The notes: generated by a model not told the origin, from the letters alone. Positions 1 to 6,446 are shown, numbered from the stretch's first letter. The stretch: 6,477 nucleotides of DNA from Kiritimatiellia bacterium (GCA_028822745.1 JAPKCZ010000121.1:1-6477); one strand, 5' to 3'. Translations and numbers: made by a program.

Positions 1-216
1 GAGACAACGGGCACGGTGATTGTGTCCAACGGCGTGTTGTGGGAGCTGGATCTGAACGCGCATCCTGAGATCAAAGCCAAGATCGCCGCGTATGATGGCA
101 AAAAGGTCGTGGTCAGCGGTGCGTTCGAGCAACGCCGCGGTGTCGAACGGCGAAAGCGTGAAATCGTCACGGTGACGACATTGCGTTTCGCGCAAAACGA
201 AGCCAGCGATAAATAG
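1..216 (+). CDS. C-terminal fragment of a small hypothetical protein, possibly OB-fold-like; 5' end outside window
   Basis: The reading frame is open from the first base and runs 71 codons to a TAG at 214-216. A GTG at 16 could be read as a start, but the frame continues upstream of it without a stop and no Shine-Dalgarno sequence precedes it, so I treat the gene as cut by the window edge. The visible part alternates short hydrophobic strands with a helix-like stretch. It carries a GKKVVVSGAF element followed by a basic RGVERRKREIVTV segment. The pattern 'GK-V-V-G ... R-GVE-R-R-IVTV' is reminiscent of small secreted OB-fold-like domains of unknown function in environmental bacteria, but I do not recognise a named family with certainty. 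Any signal peptide would be in the missing part. It is separated from the next gene by 262 bases and is unlikely to share its operon. Confidence 0.6.
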   Translation, partial: ETTGTVIVSNGVLWELDLNAHPEIKAKIAAYDGKKVVVSGAFEQRRGVERRKREIVTVTTLRFAQNEASDK

Positions 217-251
217 TCGGGGCTCGCTGTCTCTTCTCCTCCGCGTCTCGG

Positions 252-274
252 TACCTCCAGCGTAGCGGGTGGTA
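252..274. repeat. Imperfect inverted repeat / hairpin downstream of the partial gene
   Basis: Bases 252-261 (TACCTCCAGC) can pair with 265-274 (GCGGGTGGTA) around a GTA loop: eight of ten positions pair, with mismatches at 256/270 and 259/267. It lies 36 bases after the stop codon of the partial gene. No run of T follows on the plus strand, so a classical intrinsic terminator is not supported. It could be a processing or stability hairpin, or chance in GC-rich sequence. Confidence 0.3.
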
Positions 275-370
275 AAACGTCGCCTATTGGGATGCACGTG
301 CGGCCGTGAATCCTCTTTTCGTCTCATCGTCGTACGTTTCCTGCACTTGACTCATCCTGCGAGATTCATT

Positions 371-386
371 TAGCCTCCCGAGGCTA
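371..386. repeat. Perfect 7-base inverted repeat, candidate operator
   Basis: TAGCCTC (371-377) and GAGGCTA (380-386) are exact reverse complements separated by CC. The repeat lies upstream of the AT-rich candidate -10 region for the oxidoreductase/cupin unit, where an activator or repressor site would fit. No T-run follows, so it does not look like a terminator. No specific regulator family is recognised from the sequence; operator function is inference. Confidence 0.4.
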
Positions 387-394
387 TTGCTTGG

Positions 395-432
395 TTGCCA
401 GGCACTGCACAATCGTAGGTTATAAATATTAA
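395..432 (+). promoter_or_regulatory. Weak candidate sigma-70-type promoter for the oxidoreductase/cupin unit
   Basis: TTGCCA at 395-400 resembles a -35 box and the AT-rich block at 421-432 (TATAAATATTAA) resembles a -10 region. The spacing is poor: 20 bases to TATAAA at 421. An alternative is CTGCAC at 405-410 with TATTAA at 427-432, 16 bases apart. The block is the most AT-rich stretch of an otherwise GC-rich intergenic region and lies about 50 bases upstream of the start codon. The exact boxes are uncertain. Confidence 0.28.
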
Positions 433-478
433 CAGCGCTGCACCGACAAGGGGCGGGGCCGCACACGGGAACAATACG

Positions 479-1633
479 ATGAAAAATCTCAATATCGGCC
501 TGATTGGTTACGGTTTGATGGGCAAAGCCCATTCTAACGCTTTTACGAAGGTAAACTACTTCTTTGATCTCGAATACAAACCCGTATTGAAGACCGTTTG
601 CGGACGCGACGAAGCGCGCGTCAAGGCCTTCGCCGAAAATTGGGGCTATGAAAGCTACGAAACCGATTGGCGCAAGGTCGTCGAGCGCGACGATATCGAC
701 GCCATCGATATTGCAGCACCGAATAACATGCACAAAGAGATCGCTATTGCGGCTGCAAAAGCGGGCAAAATGGTGCTCTGCGAAAAGCCCTTGGCAATGA
801 ATGTCGCCGCAAGCCGCGAAATGGCCGACGCCGTCGCTGCCGCCGGTGTCCCTTCACTGGTGTGGTATAACTACCGCTTCGTGCCGGCCGTCACAATGGC
901 CAAGAACCTGATCGACGAAGGTCGTTTGGGTCAGATTTTCCATTATCGCGGCAATTTTTTGCAGGACTGGACAATCAGTGAAGATCTGCCGCAGGGCGGA
1001 GAGGCACTGTGGCGCCTCGACATCGAATCGGCCGGGAGTGGGGTCACGGGTGACTTGCTCGCGCATTGCATTGATACGGCAATGTGGTTGAACGGACCGA
1101 TCGAATCCGTCACCGCGATGACCGAGACGTTCATTAAGGAACGCGTCCATCAGAGCACGGGGAAGAAACAGAAGGTCAGCATCGATGATGCCAGCGCCTT
1201 CCTGGCACGCTTCGCCAACGGCTCGCTCGCCATCTTTGAAGCGACGCGCTATGCGCGAGGGCACAAAGCGCTCAAAACGTTCGAAATCAATGGCCGTGAC
1301 GCATCGATTGCCTGGGATCTGCACGACCTGCATCGTCTGTCGTACTTCGACAACGGTGATGACTCGGCGCTCAAGGGGTGGCGCTCCATCCATGTGACTG
1401 ACAACAGTGGCGATCATCCTTATATGGACAAGTGGTGGATTCCGGGGACGAGCATCGGTTACGAGCACACTTTCGTGCATTGTATTATGGAATTCCTGAA
1501 GAGTTTAGAAGACGGCGCGCCAGCCTTTGCGCCTAATTTCGAAGATGCTGTAAAAACGGATGCTGTCTGCGAGGCCGTGTTGCAATCCGCCAAGGATAAA
1601 ACTTGGAAAACGATCGATTACAAAGGCGCTTAA
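479..1633 (+). CDS. Gfo/Idh/MocA family NAD(P)-dependent oxidoreductase
   Basis: This is a cytoplasmic sugar or polyol dehydrogenase of 384 residues, a normal length for the family. The N-terminal Rossmann fold starts at once with the dinucleotide motif G-L-I-G-Y-G-L-M-G-K-A-H (glycines 10, 12 and 15). The family EKP motif is E102-K103-P104, where the lysine is the usual catalytic/cofactor-contacting residue. In the C-terminal alpha/beta domain, G191-D192-L-L-A-H196 keeps the Asp-x3-His spacing of the active-site pair of inositol dehydrogenases. No signal peptide is present. The ATG at 479 puts the Rossmann strand right at the N terminus as expected; GGGA at 467-470 is a plausible ribosome site. 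The cupin gene follows 27 bases after the TAA, so the two are likely one operon. The substrate cannot be read from the sequence; an inositol, aldose or sugar acid is possible. Family assignment is secure, specificity unknown. Confidence 0.95.
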   Translation: MKNLNIGLIGYGLMGKAHSNAFTKVNYFFDLEYKPVLKTVCGRDEARVKAFAENWGYESYETDWRKVVERDDIDAIDIAAPNNMHKEIAIAAAKAGKMVLCEKPLAMNVAASREMADAVAAAGVPSLVWYNYRFVPAVTMAKNLIDEGRLGQIFHYRGNFLQDWTISEDLPQGGEALWRLDIESAGSGVTGDLLAHCIDTAMWLNGPIESVTAMTETFIKERVHQSTGKKQKVSIDDASAFLARFANGSLAIFEATRYARGHKALKTFEINGRDASIAWDLHDLHRLSYFDNGDDSALKGWRSIHVTDNSGDHPYMDKWWIPGTSIGYEHTFVHCIMEFLKSLEDGAPAFAPNFEDAVKTDAVCEAVLQSAKDKTWKTIDYKGA

Positions 1634-1660
1634 CAGCGTAACCAGAAAGCTGAACGTACG

Positions 1661-2809
1661 ATGACCGCACATAACGAAACGATAGTTAAAGACGCGTTCG
1701 ATCAGGGCGACGGCGTGTTGCGATTGGCTCCCAATTGGGTGCCGCGCTCGTTCTGTATTCCCGGTCGTCGTATTAAGCTCCATCCTGACGATTACTACGC
1801 TTTGGGCGGCGAACGCGGCGGCATCGATGAGCGCTGGTTTGCCTCGACAACGCCTGCCGAAAACGGGCCGTTGACCGGAAAAGAAGAGGGCCTGAGTCAG
1901 ATTGTCTTTGGCGATCAGCAGGTCACCTTGCGCGAAGCTGTGGATGTCCTCAAGGGGGACGTGTTGGGCCGTCGCCTGTGGGATGAACATCAGAGCTGGC
2001 CGATGTACTCCAAGTTTTTCGACAACAAGGGCCCGCTGCCGCATCACGTCCATCATCGTGATGAACATGCCGCCTTGGTCGGACAAAACGGCAAACCTGA
2101 AGCTTATTATTTCCCGCCGCAGGTCAACAACTATGGCGCGGACTATCCGTACACGTTCTTCGGTTTCGAGCCCGGCACGAAGCCAGAGCAGGTGCTTGAA
2201 TGCCTGAAGAACTTCCCCAAGGGCGACAATAAAATCACGAACCTATCCAAGGCCTATCGTCTGCAACCCGGTACGGGCTGGGACGTGCCGCCGGGCATTC
2301 TGCACGCACCTGGAAGTCTGTGCACGTATGAGCCACAGAAGGCGTCGGATGTGTTTGCGATGTATCAGTCATTGGTGAACCACGTTATCGTGCCCGAAGC
2401 GTTGCTCTGGAAAGACACGCCTCAGGACCGCCTGGGGGATCACGACTATCTGATGGAGGTGCTCGACTGGGAGGCCAACGTCGACCCTAATTTCGTCGAC
2501 AACCATTTCATGGAGCCAAGACCGCTGCATAGCGCGTACAGCGCCAAAGAGTTGACGGTGCTTCCGGGACGCACGGTGACCATCAAGGATGCTGCCTGCT
2601 ACGGCATGATTATGATGCAGGGGCATGGCACCATGGGTGTCTGGGATATCGAAACCCCGACAATGATCCGTTTCGGCCAGCTTTCCCATGACGAGTATTT
2701 CGTGTCCGAGTCTGCGGCGCAGGAAGGCTTGACCATCGCGAACCTGTCGAAGACGGACCCGATTGTGATGCTGAAGCACTTCGGCCCAGGCAACCCTGAC
2801 CTGAAATAG
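1661..2809 (+). CDS. Phosphomannose-isomerase-like (type I) two-domain cupin protein
   Basis: This is a 382-residue cytoplasmic protein with the layout of type I mannose-6-phosphate isomerases. The N-terminal part has a GPLTGKEEGLSQIV segment (69-82) like the PMI lead-in. The metal centre of the first cupin is visible: PLPHHVH at 125-131 (H129, H131), KPEAYYF at 145-151 (E147) and VPPGILHA at 209-216 (H215). These match the Gln/His, Glu and His zinc ligands of PMI. E224-x-Q226-x2-S229-D230 matches the conserved EIQQ-SD region, but the arginine that normally follows is replaced by M234, and the usual glutamine of QVHP is H129. A second, degenerate cupin appears at about 297-377. It probably isomerises a sugar or sugar phosphate related to the neighbouring dehydrogenase's substrate. 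The altered active-site positions argue against simply calling it ManA. There is no strong Shine-Dalgarno sequence; AGAAAG at 1644-1649 is the nearest purine run. Confidence 0.8.
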   Translation: MTAHNETIVKDAFDQGDGVLRLAPNWVPRSFCIPGRRIKLHPDDYYALGGERGGIDERWFASTTPAENGPLTGKEEGLSQIVFGDQQVTLREAVDVLKGDVLGRRLWDEHQSWPMYSKFFDNKGPLPHHVHHRDEHAALVGQNGKPEAYYFPPQVNNYGADYPYTFFGFEPGTKPEQVLECLKNFPKGDNKITNLSKAYRLQPGTGWDVPPGILHAPGSLCTYEPQKASDVFAMYQSLVNHVIVPEALLWKDTPQDRLGDHDYLMEVLDWEANVDPNFVDNHFMEPRPLHSAYSAKELTVLPGRTVTIKDAACYGMIMMQGHGTMGVWDIETPTMIRFGQLSHDEYFVSESAAQEGLTIANLSKTDPIVMLKHFGPGNPDLK

Positions 2810-2840
2810 GACGCATCGACAAAACGCGTCGACGGGCGTC
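2810..2840. terminator. Stem-loop between convergent genes, possible bidirectional terminator
   Basis: GACGC (2810-2814) pairs with GCGTC (2836-2840), and inside it TCGAC (2816-2820) pairs with GTCGA (2828-2832) around a 7-base loop. Unpaired bases between the two helices are A on one side and CGG on the other. It fills most of the 35-base gap between the convergent cupin and pseudopilin genes, where a shared terminator is expected. Neither strand has a proper T-run after the stem, so termination is inference from position and folding only. Confidence 0.35.
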
Positions 2841-2844
2841 AGCT

Positions 2845-3339
2845 CTATCTGGACATGATGTAGATGATGTTGTCGGCGTCGTACATGTTGAGCCCGTCCG
2901 TGTTCGGTCCGTACGAGCCAAGAGCCGCGACATTTTCGCCGTTGTAGGCGTAGTCAATGTCGAACCAGTAATCCATGCCCCAGGGGTCGACGGGCATTTT
3001 CTCCACATACGGGCCGTTCCAGCGTGAATTAAATGTGCCGTCGTTGGTCATCAGGCCAACCACGCCCAGTCGGAGATCTTCAAATTCATTGTTGCCGCCC
3101 GGGAAGGGCACATCCGTGTTGTAACCGCCCGGCCATTGGGCTGTATCCATGGACAACTGCTCAAATGCGGTGGCCAGTACGCGAAGGTCGTTCTGGGCGC
3201 GTCGCGTTTGCGCATTCAGGCGCGCTTTGCTGAAGGAGGGAATGGCCAATGCGGCAAGGAGGCCGATGATGGCCACGACGATCATTATTTCCACTAACGT
3301 AAAGCCACGTCGCCCTGAGTTGTCCGTTCGGCATGTCAT
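2845..3339 (-). CDS. GspG-like type II secretion pseudopilin (prepilin-type N-terminal cleavage/methylation protein)
   Basis: This is a 164-residue class III signal peptide protein. The leader of 12 residues ends in RRG, followed by the processed N terminus F13-T-L-V-E17. E17 is the invariant +5 glutamate, and the hydrophobic helix runs to about residue 34. A prepilin peptidase should cut after G12 and methylate F13. The C-terminal part is GspG-like: WNGPYVEKMPVDPWG (107-121), then Y143-G-P-N-T-D148-G and D154-A-D156 near the end, resembling the calcium-binding loop of major pseudopilins. No gspH-K, secretin or ATPase gene is visible nearby. It could serve a T2SS encoded elsewhere or be one of the stand-alone pseudopilin-like proteins common in some phyla. 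The ATG is fixed by an in-frame TGA eight codons upstream and by the leader downstream. There is no Shine-Dalgarno sequence, and a promoter abuts the start codon. Confidence 0.92.
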   Translation of the reverse strand: MTCRTDNSGRRGFTLVEIMIVVAIIGLLAALAIPSFSKARLNAQTRRAQNDLRVLATAFEQLSMDTAQWPGGYNTDVPFPGGNNEFEDLRLGVVGLMTNDGTFNSRWNGPYVEKMPVDPWGMDYWFDIDYAYNGENVAALGSYGPNTDGLNMYDADNIIYIMSR

Positions 3340-3346
3340 GAAGGGG

Positions 3347-3375
3347 ATTATCTTGTAATTTCAACCGGTCGTCAA
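3347..3375 (-). promoter_or_regulatory. Strong sigma-70 promoter for the pseudopilin gene, abutting the start codon
   Basis: On the minus strand, TTGACG (plus positions 3375-3370) is a 5/6 match to the -35 consensus. After exactly 17 bases, GATAAT (3352-3347) is a 5/6 match to the -10 consensus. Only seven bases (3346-3340) separate the -10 box from the ATG at 3339, so transcription is predicted to begin at 3340 or 3339, on or next to the A of the start codon. This agrees with the absence of a ribosome binding site. Confidence 0.65.
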
Positions 3376-3405
3376 CAAATTGTCCGTGTACGAACGGGTA
3401 TTTAC

Positions 3406-3446
3406 TAGAGCTTAACTATGTGCTTGATCGATACAGGAAAGCTCTA
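3406..3446. repeat. Perfect 8-base inverted repeat with 25-base spacer upstream of the symporter unit
   Basis: TAGAGCTT (3406-3413) and AAGCTCTA (3439-3446) are exact reverse complements. Their centres are 33 bases apart, close to three turns of B-DNA. They lie between the pseudopilin promoter and the DUF4212 start, 33 bases before the latter. A weak promoter-like pair, TTGATC (3424-3429) and TATAGC (3445-3450), spaced 15 bases, would overlap the right arm. Paired binding sites for a dimeric regulator, or a leader hairpin, are both possible; function is inference. Confidence 0.4.
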
Positions 3447-3478
3447 TAGCGTGGCCAGATTACTTTCGTGAAATAATA

Positions 3479-3787
3479 ATGAGTGATTCAAAAGAAAAAT
3501 CCATCCGCGACCTTTATTGGAAGACCAACTTGCGTTATCTGGTCGTCCTGCTCTCGATATGGTTCGTCGTGTCGTACGGCTGCGGCATTCTCTTTGTCGA
3601 CCAGCTCGACAAGATCAGAATTCCCGGCACAGGGTTTAAACTGGGCTTCTGGTTTGCGCAGCAAGGGTCTATTTACGTTTTCGTGGGACTCATCTTTGTT
3701 TACGTGCGCCTCATGAACAATCTCGATCACAAGCATGGCCTGTCCGAAGATGTTGAGCCGGACGAAGGCAAGAATTTTCAGATTTAG
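3479..3787 (+). CDS. DUF4212 protein, small subunit of a sodium:solute symporter
   Basis: This is a 102-residue inner-membrane protein with two hydrophobic segments, about 19-39 and 56-78, and charged ends. The hallmark elements of the DUF4212 / putative solute:sodium symporter small subunit family are visible: YWKTNLRYL near 13-21 and LGFWFAQQGSIYVF at 55-68, followed by a short VYVRLMNNLD stretch and an acidic tail. Length is normal for the family. These proteins are almost always encoded directly before a large SSS permease, as here, with eight bases between the stop codon and the next start. They are thought to form a complex with it, though their mechanistic role is not established. The ATG at 3479 is preceded by AT-rich sequence without a clear Shine-Dalgarno motif. 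Solute identity is unknown. Confidence 0.93.
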   Translation: MSDSKEKSIRDLYWKTNLRYLVVLLSIWFVVSYGCGILFVDQLDKIRIPGTGFKLGFWFAQQGSIYVFVGLIFVYVRLMNNLDHKHGLSEDVEPDEGKNFQI

Positions 3788-3789
3788 GA
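3786..3789 (+). promoter_or_regulatory. Ribosome binding site overlapping the DUF4212 stop codon
   Basis: AGGA at 3786-3789 shares its first two bases with the TAG stop (3785-3787) and lies six bases before the ATG at 3796. The arrangement supports this start and suggests translational coupling of the small and large symporter subunits. Confidence 0.6.
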
Positions 3790-3795
3790 CACGCG

Positions 3796-5577
3796 ATGGA
3801 TCCGCTTCAGGTTTGGACACTCTCAATTGTTGGTGCGACCTTTGCCGTTTATATCGGCATCGCCTTCTGGTCGCGTACGTCATCCACGGGTGAGTTTTAC
3901 ATCGCCGGTAAGGGCGTGCATCCCGTGGCAAACGGATTGGCCACCGCCGCTGACTGGATGTCCGCAGCGTCCTTCATTTCCATGGCGGGCATCATTTCCT
4001 TTGTGGGGCGTGACGGATCCGTTTACCTGATGGGGTGGACGGGTGGCTACGTGTTACTCGCGCTTTTACTGGCGCCCTACCTTCGGAAATTCGGCAAGTT
4101 CACCGTCCCCGACTTCGTGGGCGAGCGCTACTATTCAAAGTGGGCGCGTTTGGTTGCCTTGATTTGCGCCATTTTTGTTTCCTTTACCTATGTGGCCGGG
4201 CAAATGCGCGGTGTCGGCATCGTGTTTTCACAGTTTCTTAATGTGGACATCACGGCGGGCGTCATTATCGGCATGCTGATCGTTTTCACCTACGCCGTCC
4301 TTGGTGGAATGAAGGGGATCACGTATACGCAGGTTGCGCAATTCTGTGTGTTGATCTGCGCCTATCTGGTGCCGGCCATCTTCATTTCGATCATGATGAC
4401 CAACAACCCCATTCCGCAGCTTGGTTTCGGGGGTCAGCTCAATGACGGGTCCGGCATGTATCTGCTGGATAAACTCGACACCATGCACACCGATCTGGGC
4501 TTCAAGGCGTATACGAGCGGCTCGAAGAGCACGATTGATGTGTTTTTCATCACCATGGCTCTCATGGTCGGAACCGCGGGATTGCCACATGTGATTATTC
4601 GCTTCTTTACCGTGCCGCGCGTTCGGGACGCACGCATCTCCGCCGGATGGGCGCTGCTGTTTATCGCCATTCTTTACACGACAGCGCCAGCGGTAGCCGC
4701 TTTCGCCCGTACGAACCTTATCAACACGCTCTCTAATGCGGAATACAAGACCGTGCCGACCTGGTACGGACACTGGGAGAAGACCGGCCTGTTGGCGTGG
4801 ATGGACAAAAACGAGGATGGCCTGATTCAGTACCATCCCGGTGCTGCTTTTGCGGGTAAGCCGAAAGTCTCCGGCGAAGAAGGTGTTCACGGGCAGCCCT
4901 TGCTCGACAACGACCCGCTCGACGGCGATAACGAACTTTATGTCGACCGCGACATCATGGTTTTGGCCAATCCTGAGATCGCGGGATTGCCGAATTGGGT
5001 GATCGCGCTGGTTGCAGCCGGTGGTCTCGCTGCGGCGCTTTCCACGGCGGCCGGTCTGTTGCTCGTGATATCGACCTCGATTTCGCATGACTTGTTTAAA
5101 AAGATACTGTTTCCAAATATATCCGAACGGCGCGAGCTGTTGATGGCCCGCATCGCAGCCGGTGTGGCTGTCGTTCTGGCGGGTTACTTCGGTGTTAATC
5201 CGCCCGGTTTCGTTGCTCAGGTTGTGGCGTTTGCCTTCGGGTTGGCCGCCTCGTCATTTTTCCCTGCGATTGTACTTGGGATTTTCTCCAAGCGTATGAA
5301 TCGCGAGGGCGCGATGAGCGGCATGATCACGGGCATCGTCTTCACGGCCTCTTACATCATCTATTTCAAGTTTGTGAATCCAGCTGCGAATACACCCGAC
5401 AATTGGTTTTTCGGGATTTCACCGGAAGGCATCGGAACATTGGGTATGCTGCTCAATTTCGCCGTTTCGCTGACCGTGTCGGCCTTTACCAAGCCGCCCC
5501 CTGAATCGATTCAAGCCTTGGTTGAGAACATACGCATTCCGAAAGGCGCTGGTTCGTCTCACGAACTTAGTGCCTAA
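3796..5577 (+). CDS. Sodium:solute symporter (SSS) family permease, large subunit partnered with DUF4212
   Basis: This is a 593-residue inner-membrane Na+/solute symporter of the VC_2705-type branch, related to acetate permease ActP. I count about 13 hydrophobic helices, the SSS core fold. Recognisable stretches are AADWMSAASFISMAG (51-65), the YAVLGGMKGITYTQ loop (166-179), FTVPRVRDAR (271-280) and VIALVAAGGLAAALSTAAG (402-420). The S-T pair of the last is where SSS proteins place Na2-site hydroxyls. Between the eighth and ninth helices is a long polar, acidic insertion (about 306-398). It contains D337-K-N339-E-D341-G-L-I, resembling an EF-hand loop, and a second acidic run at 371-386; such an insertion is typical of this branch as I recall it. 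By family, the likely solute is a small carboxylate such as acetate or pyruvate, but no catabolic gene here confirms it. The methyltransferase gene starts 20 bases after the TAA. Confidence 0.93.
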   Translation: MDPLQVWTLSIVGATFAVYIGIAFWSRTSSTGEFYIAGKGVHPVANGLATAADWMSAASFISMAGIISFVGRDGSVYLMGWTGGYVLLALLLAPYLRKFGKFTVPDFVGERYYSKWARLVALICAIFVSFTYVAGQMRGVGIVFSQFLNVDITAGVIIGMLIVFTYAVLGGMKGITYTQVAQFCVLICAYLVPAIFISIMMTNNPIPQLGFGGQLNDGSGMYLLDKLDTMHTDLGFKAYTSGSKSTIDVFFITMALMVGTAGLPHVIIRFFTVPRVRDARISAGWALLFIAILYTTAPAVAAFARTNLINTLSNAEYKTVPTWYGHWEKTGLLAWMDKNEDGLIQYHPGAAFAGKPKVSGEEGVHGQPLLDNDPLDGDNELYVDRDIMVLANPEIAGLPNWVIALVAAGGLAAALSTAAGLLLVISTSISHDLFKKILFPNISERRELLMARIAAGVAVVLAGYFGVNPPGFVAQVVAFAFGLAASSFFPAIVLGIFSKRMNREGAMSGMITGIVFTASYIIYFKFVNPAANTPDNWFFGISPEGIGTLGMLLNFAVSLTVSAFTKPPPESIQALVENIRIPKGAGSSHELSA

Positions 5578-5597
5578 GCGCCGCCGGGAAACGTATC

Positions 5598-6446
5598 GTG
5601 AGCAGCAAAGCAGCCAAACGTAAGCCACTTCCACCCATGGGCACCGATAAGCACGTGCTTTATTCGGCTGCCGTCCAAAGCACCGACGCCGATCTTGATT
5701 TCATTGAGCGCGTGTACCGCAACAAGCGTCGTAAGCAGGCGCATCGACTTCGCGAGGATTTTTGCGGAACCGCGTTGCTCTCCGTGGATTGGGTTGAGCG
5801 CCGTAAGGGCAATGAGGCTTGGGGCATCGATCTGGATCTGCCGACCTTGGCGTGGGGGCGGAAATACTACATTGATCGGATGGAAAAAGACGCGAAAAAG
5901 GTGCACTTGATGCACAAGAACGTGCTTACGGCAAAAACGCCGCCAATCGACATCGCCATTGCCTTCAATTTTTCCTATTTCATTTTCAAGAAGCGTGAAG
6001 ACCTTAAAAAATATTTCGCCTCGGCGTACAAGGCCTTGGCGTCGGACGGCGTTCTCGTCATGGATATTTACGGGGGTACCTCGGCGCCGACCAGCTGCTG
6101 GGAAGAGCGTGTCATCCGCAACGCGCTGACGCCGGATGGCGATAAGCTTCCGCGTTTCAAATATGCATGGGAGCACGAGACCTTTAATGCGGTGACCAAT
6201 GAGCTTCTGACGCACATTCACTTCAAGTATCGGGGCGATCCTTGGATGCGCCGCGTGTTTACCTATGATTGGCGTCTGTGGAGCGTTCCGGAGGTCAGAG
6301 AGATTCTTGAAGAGGTGGGTTTCGCCAGTTCGGACGCCTTTTCGCATGGGTGGGGTGCCGATGGTGAAAGCGATCACGTCTACCGCAAGCGCACCAAGAT
6401 CATCAACGAAGAAGGTTGGGTCGGTTACGTTGCGGCCTATAAATAA
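5598..6446 (+). CDS. Class I SAM-dependent methyltransferase, substrate unknown
   Basis: This is a 282-residue soluble protein with a Rossmann-like methyltransferase core. Motif I is the variant form L51-R-E-D-F-C-G-T58-A-L-L in place of E-x-G-x-G-x-G. Strand two ends with the acidic G77-I-D78-L-D80 expected to bind SAM ribose. P116-I-D118-I-A-I-A-F-N124-F-S-Y is the motif IV region, and LASDGVLVMDIYGG (147-160) is the post-core strand. RLWSVPEVREILEEVGF (226-242) is the common C-terminal helix that precedes the last strands. The basic N terminus (K4, K7, R8, K9) is not a signal peptide. The start is GTG with GGGA at 5586-5589, eight bases upstream; ATG at 5637 (residue 14) is an alternative. 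Its closeness to the symporter suggests co-transcription, but no functional link is evident. The substrate could be a small molecule or protein. Confidence 0.85.
   Translation: MSSKAAKRKPLPPMGTDKHVLYSAAVQSTDADLDFIERVYRNKRRKQAHRLREDFCGTALLSVDWVERRKGNEAWGIDLDLPTLAWGRKYYIDRMEKDAKKVHLMHKNVLTAKTPPIDIAIAFNFSYFIFKKREDLKKYFASAYKALASDGVLVMDIYGGTSAPTSCWEERVIRNALTPDGDKLPRFKYAWEHETFNAVTNELLTHIHFKYRGDPWMRRVFTYDWRLWSVPEVREILEEVGFASSDAFSHGWGADGESDHVYRKRTKIINEEGWVGYVAAYK

Noticed and set aside
294..301. Palindrome GCACGTGC (E-box-like)
   Set aside because: It is a single short GC-rich palindrome in GC-rich sequence, expected by chance and not placed near a promoter element.
284..733. Minus-strand open frame of 149 codons spanning the intergenic region and the start of the oxidoreductase gene
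   Set aside because: More than half of it is antisense to the clear Rossmann domain of the oxidoreductase; its translation shows no recognisable motif and it has no convincing start signal.
854..1480. Minus-strand open frame of 208 codons
   Set aside because: It lies wholly opposite the oxidoreductase gene, whose conserved motifs fix the coding strand; the antisense translation has no family-like features.
1505..2086. Minus-strand open frame of 193 codons across the oxidoreductase-cupin junction
   Set aside because: It is antisense to two recognisable genes and its translation shows no domain.
2599..3008. Minus-strand open frames running from the pseudopilin gene into the cupin gene, which might suggest an extended or overlapping pseudopilin
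   Set aside because: They are out of frame with the pseudopilin and antisense to the cupin; the pseudopilin has its own stop at 2845 after a normal GspG-like C terminus.
4228..5088. Minus-strand open frame of 286 codons
   Set aside because: It is antisense to the symporter gene; the translation is rich in Arg, His and Gln, typical of a shadow frame of a GC-rich membrane-protein gene.
5574..6377. Minus-strand open frame of 267 codons, nearly as long as the methyltransferase
   Set aside because: The plus-strand frame carries methyltransferase motifs in the right order and has a ribosome site and operon spacing; the minus frame has none of these.
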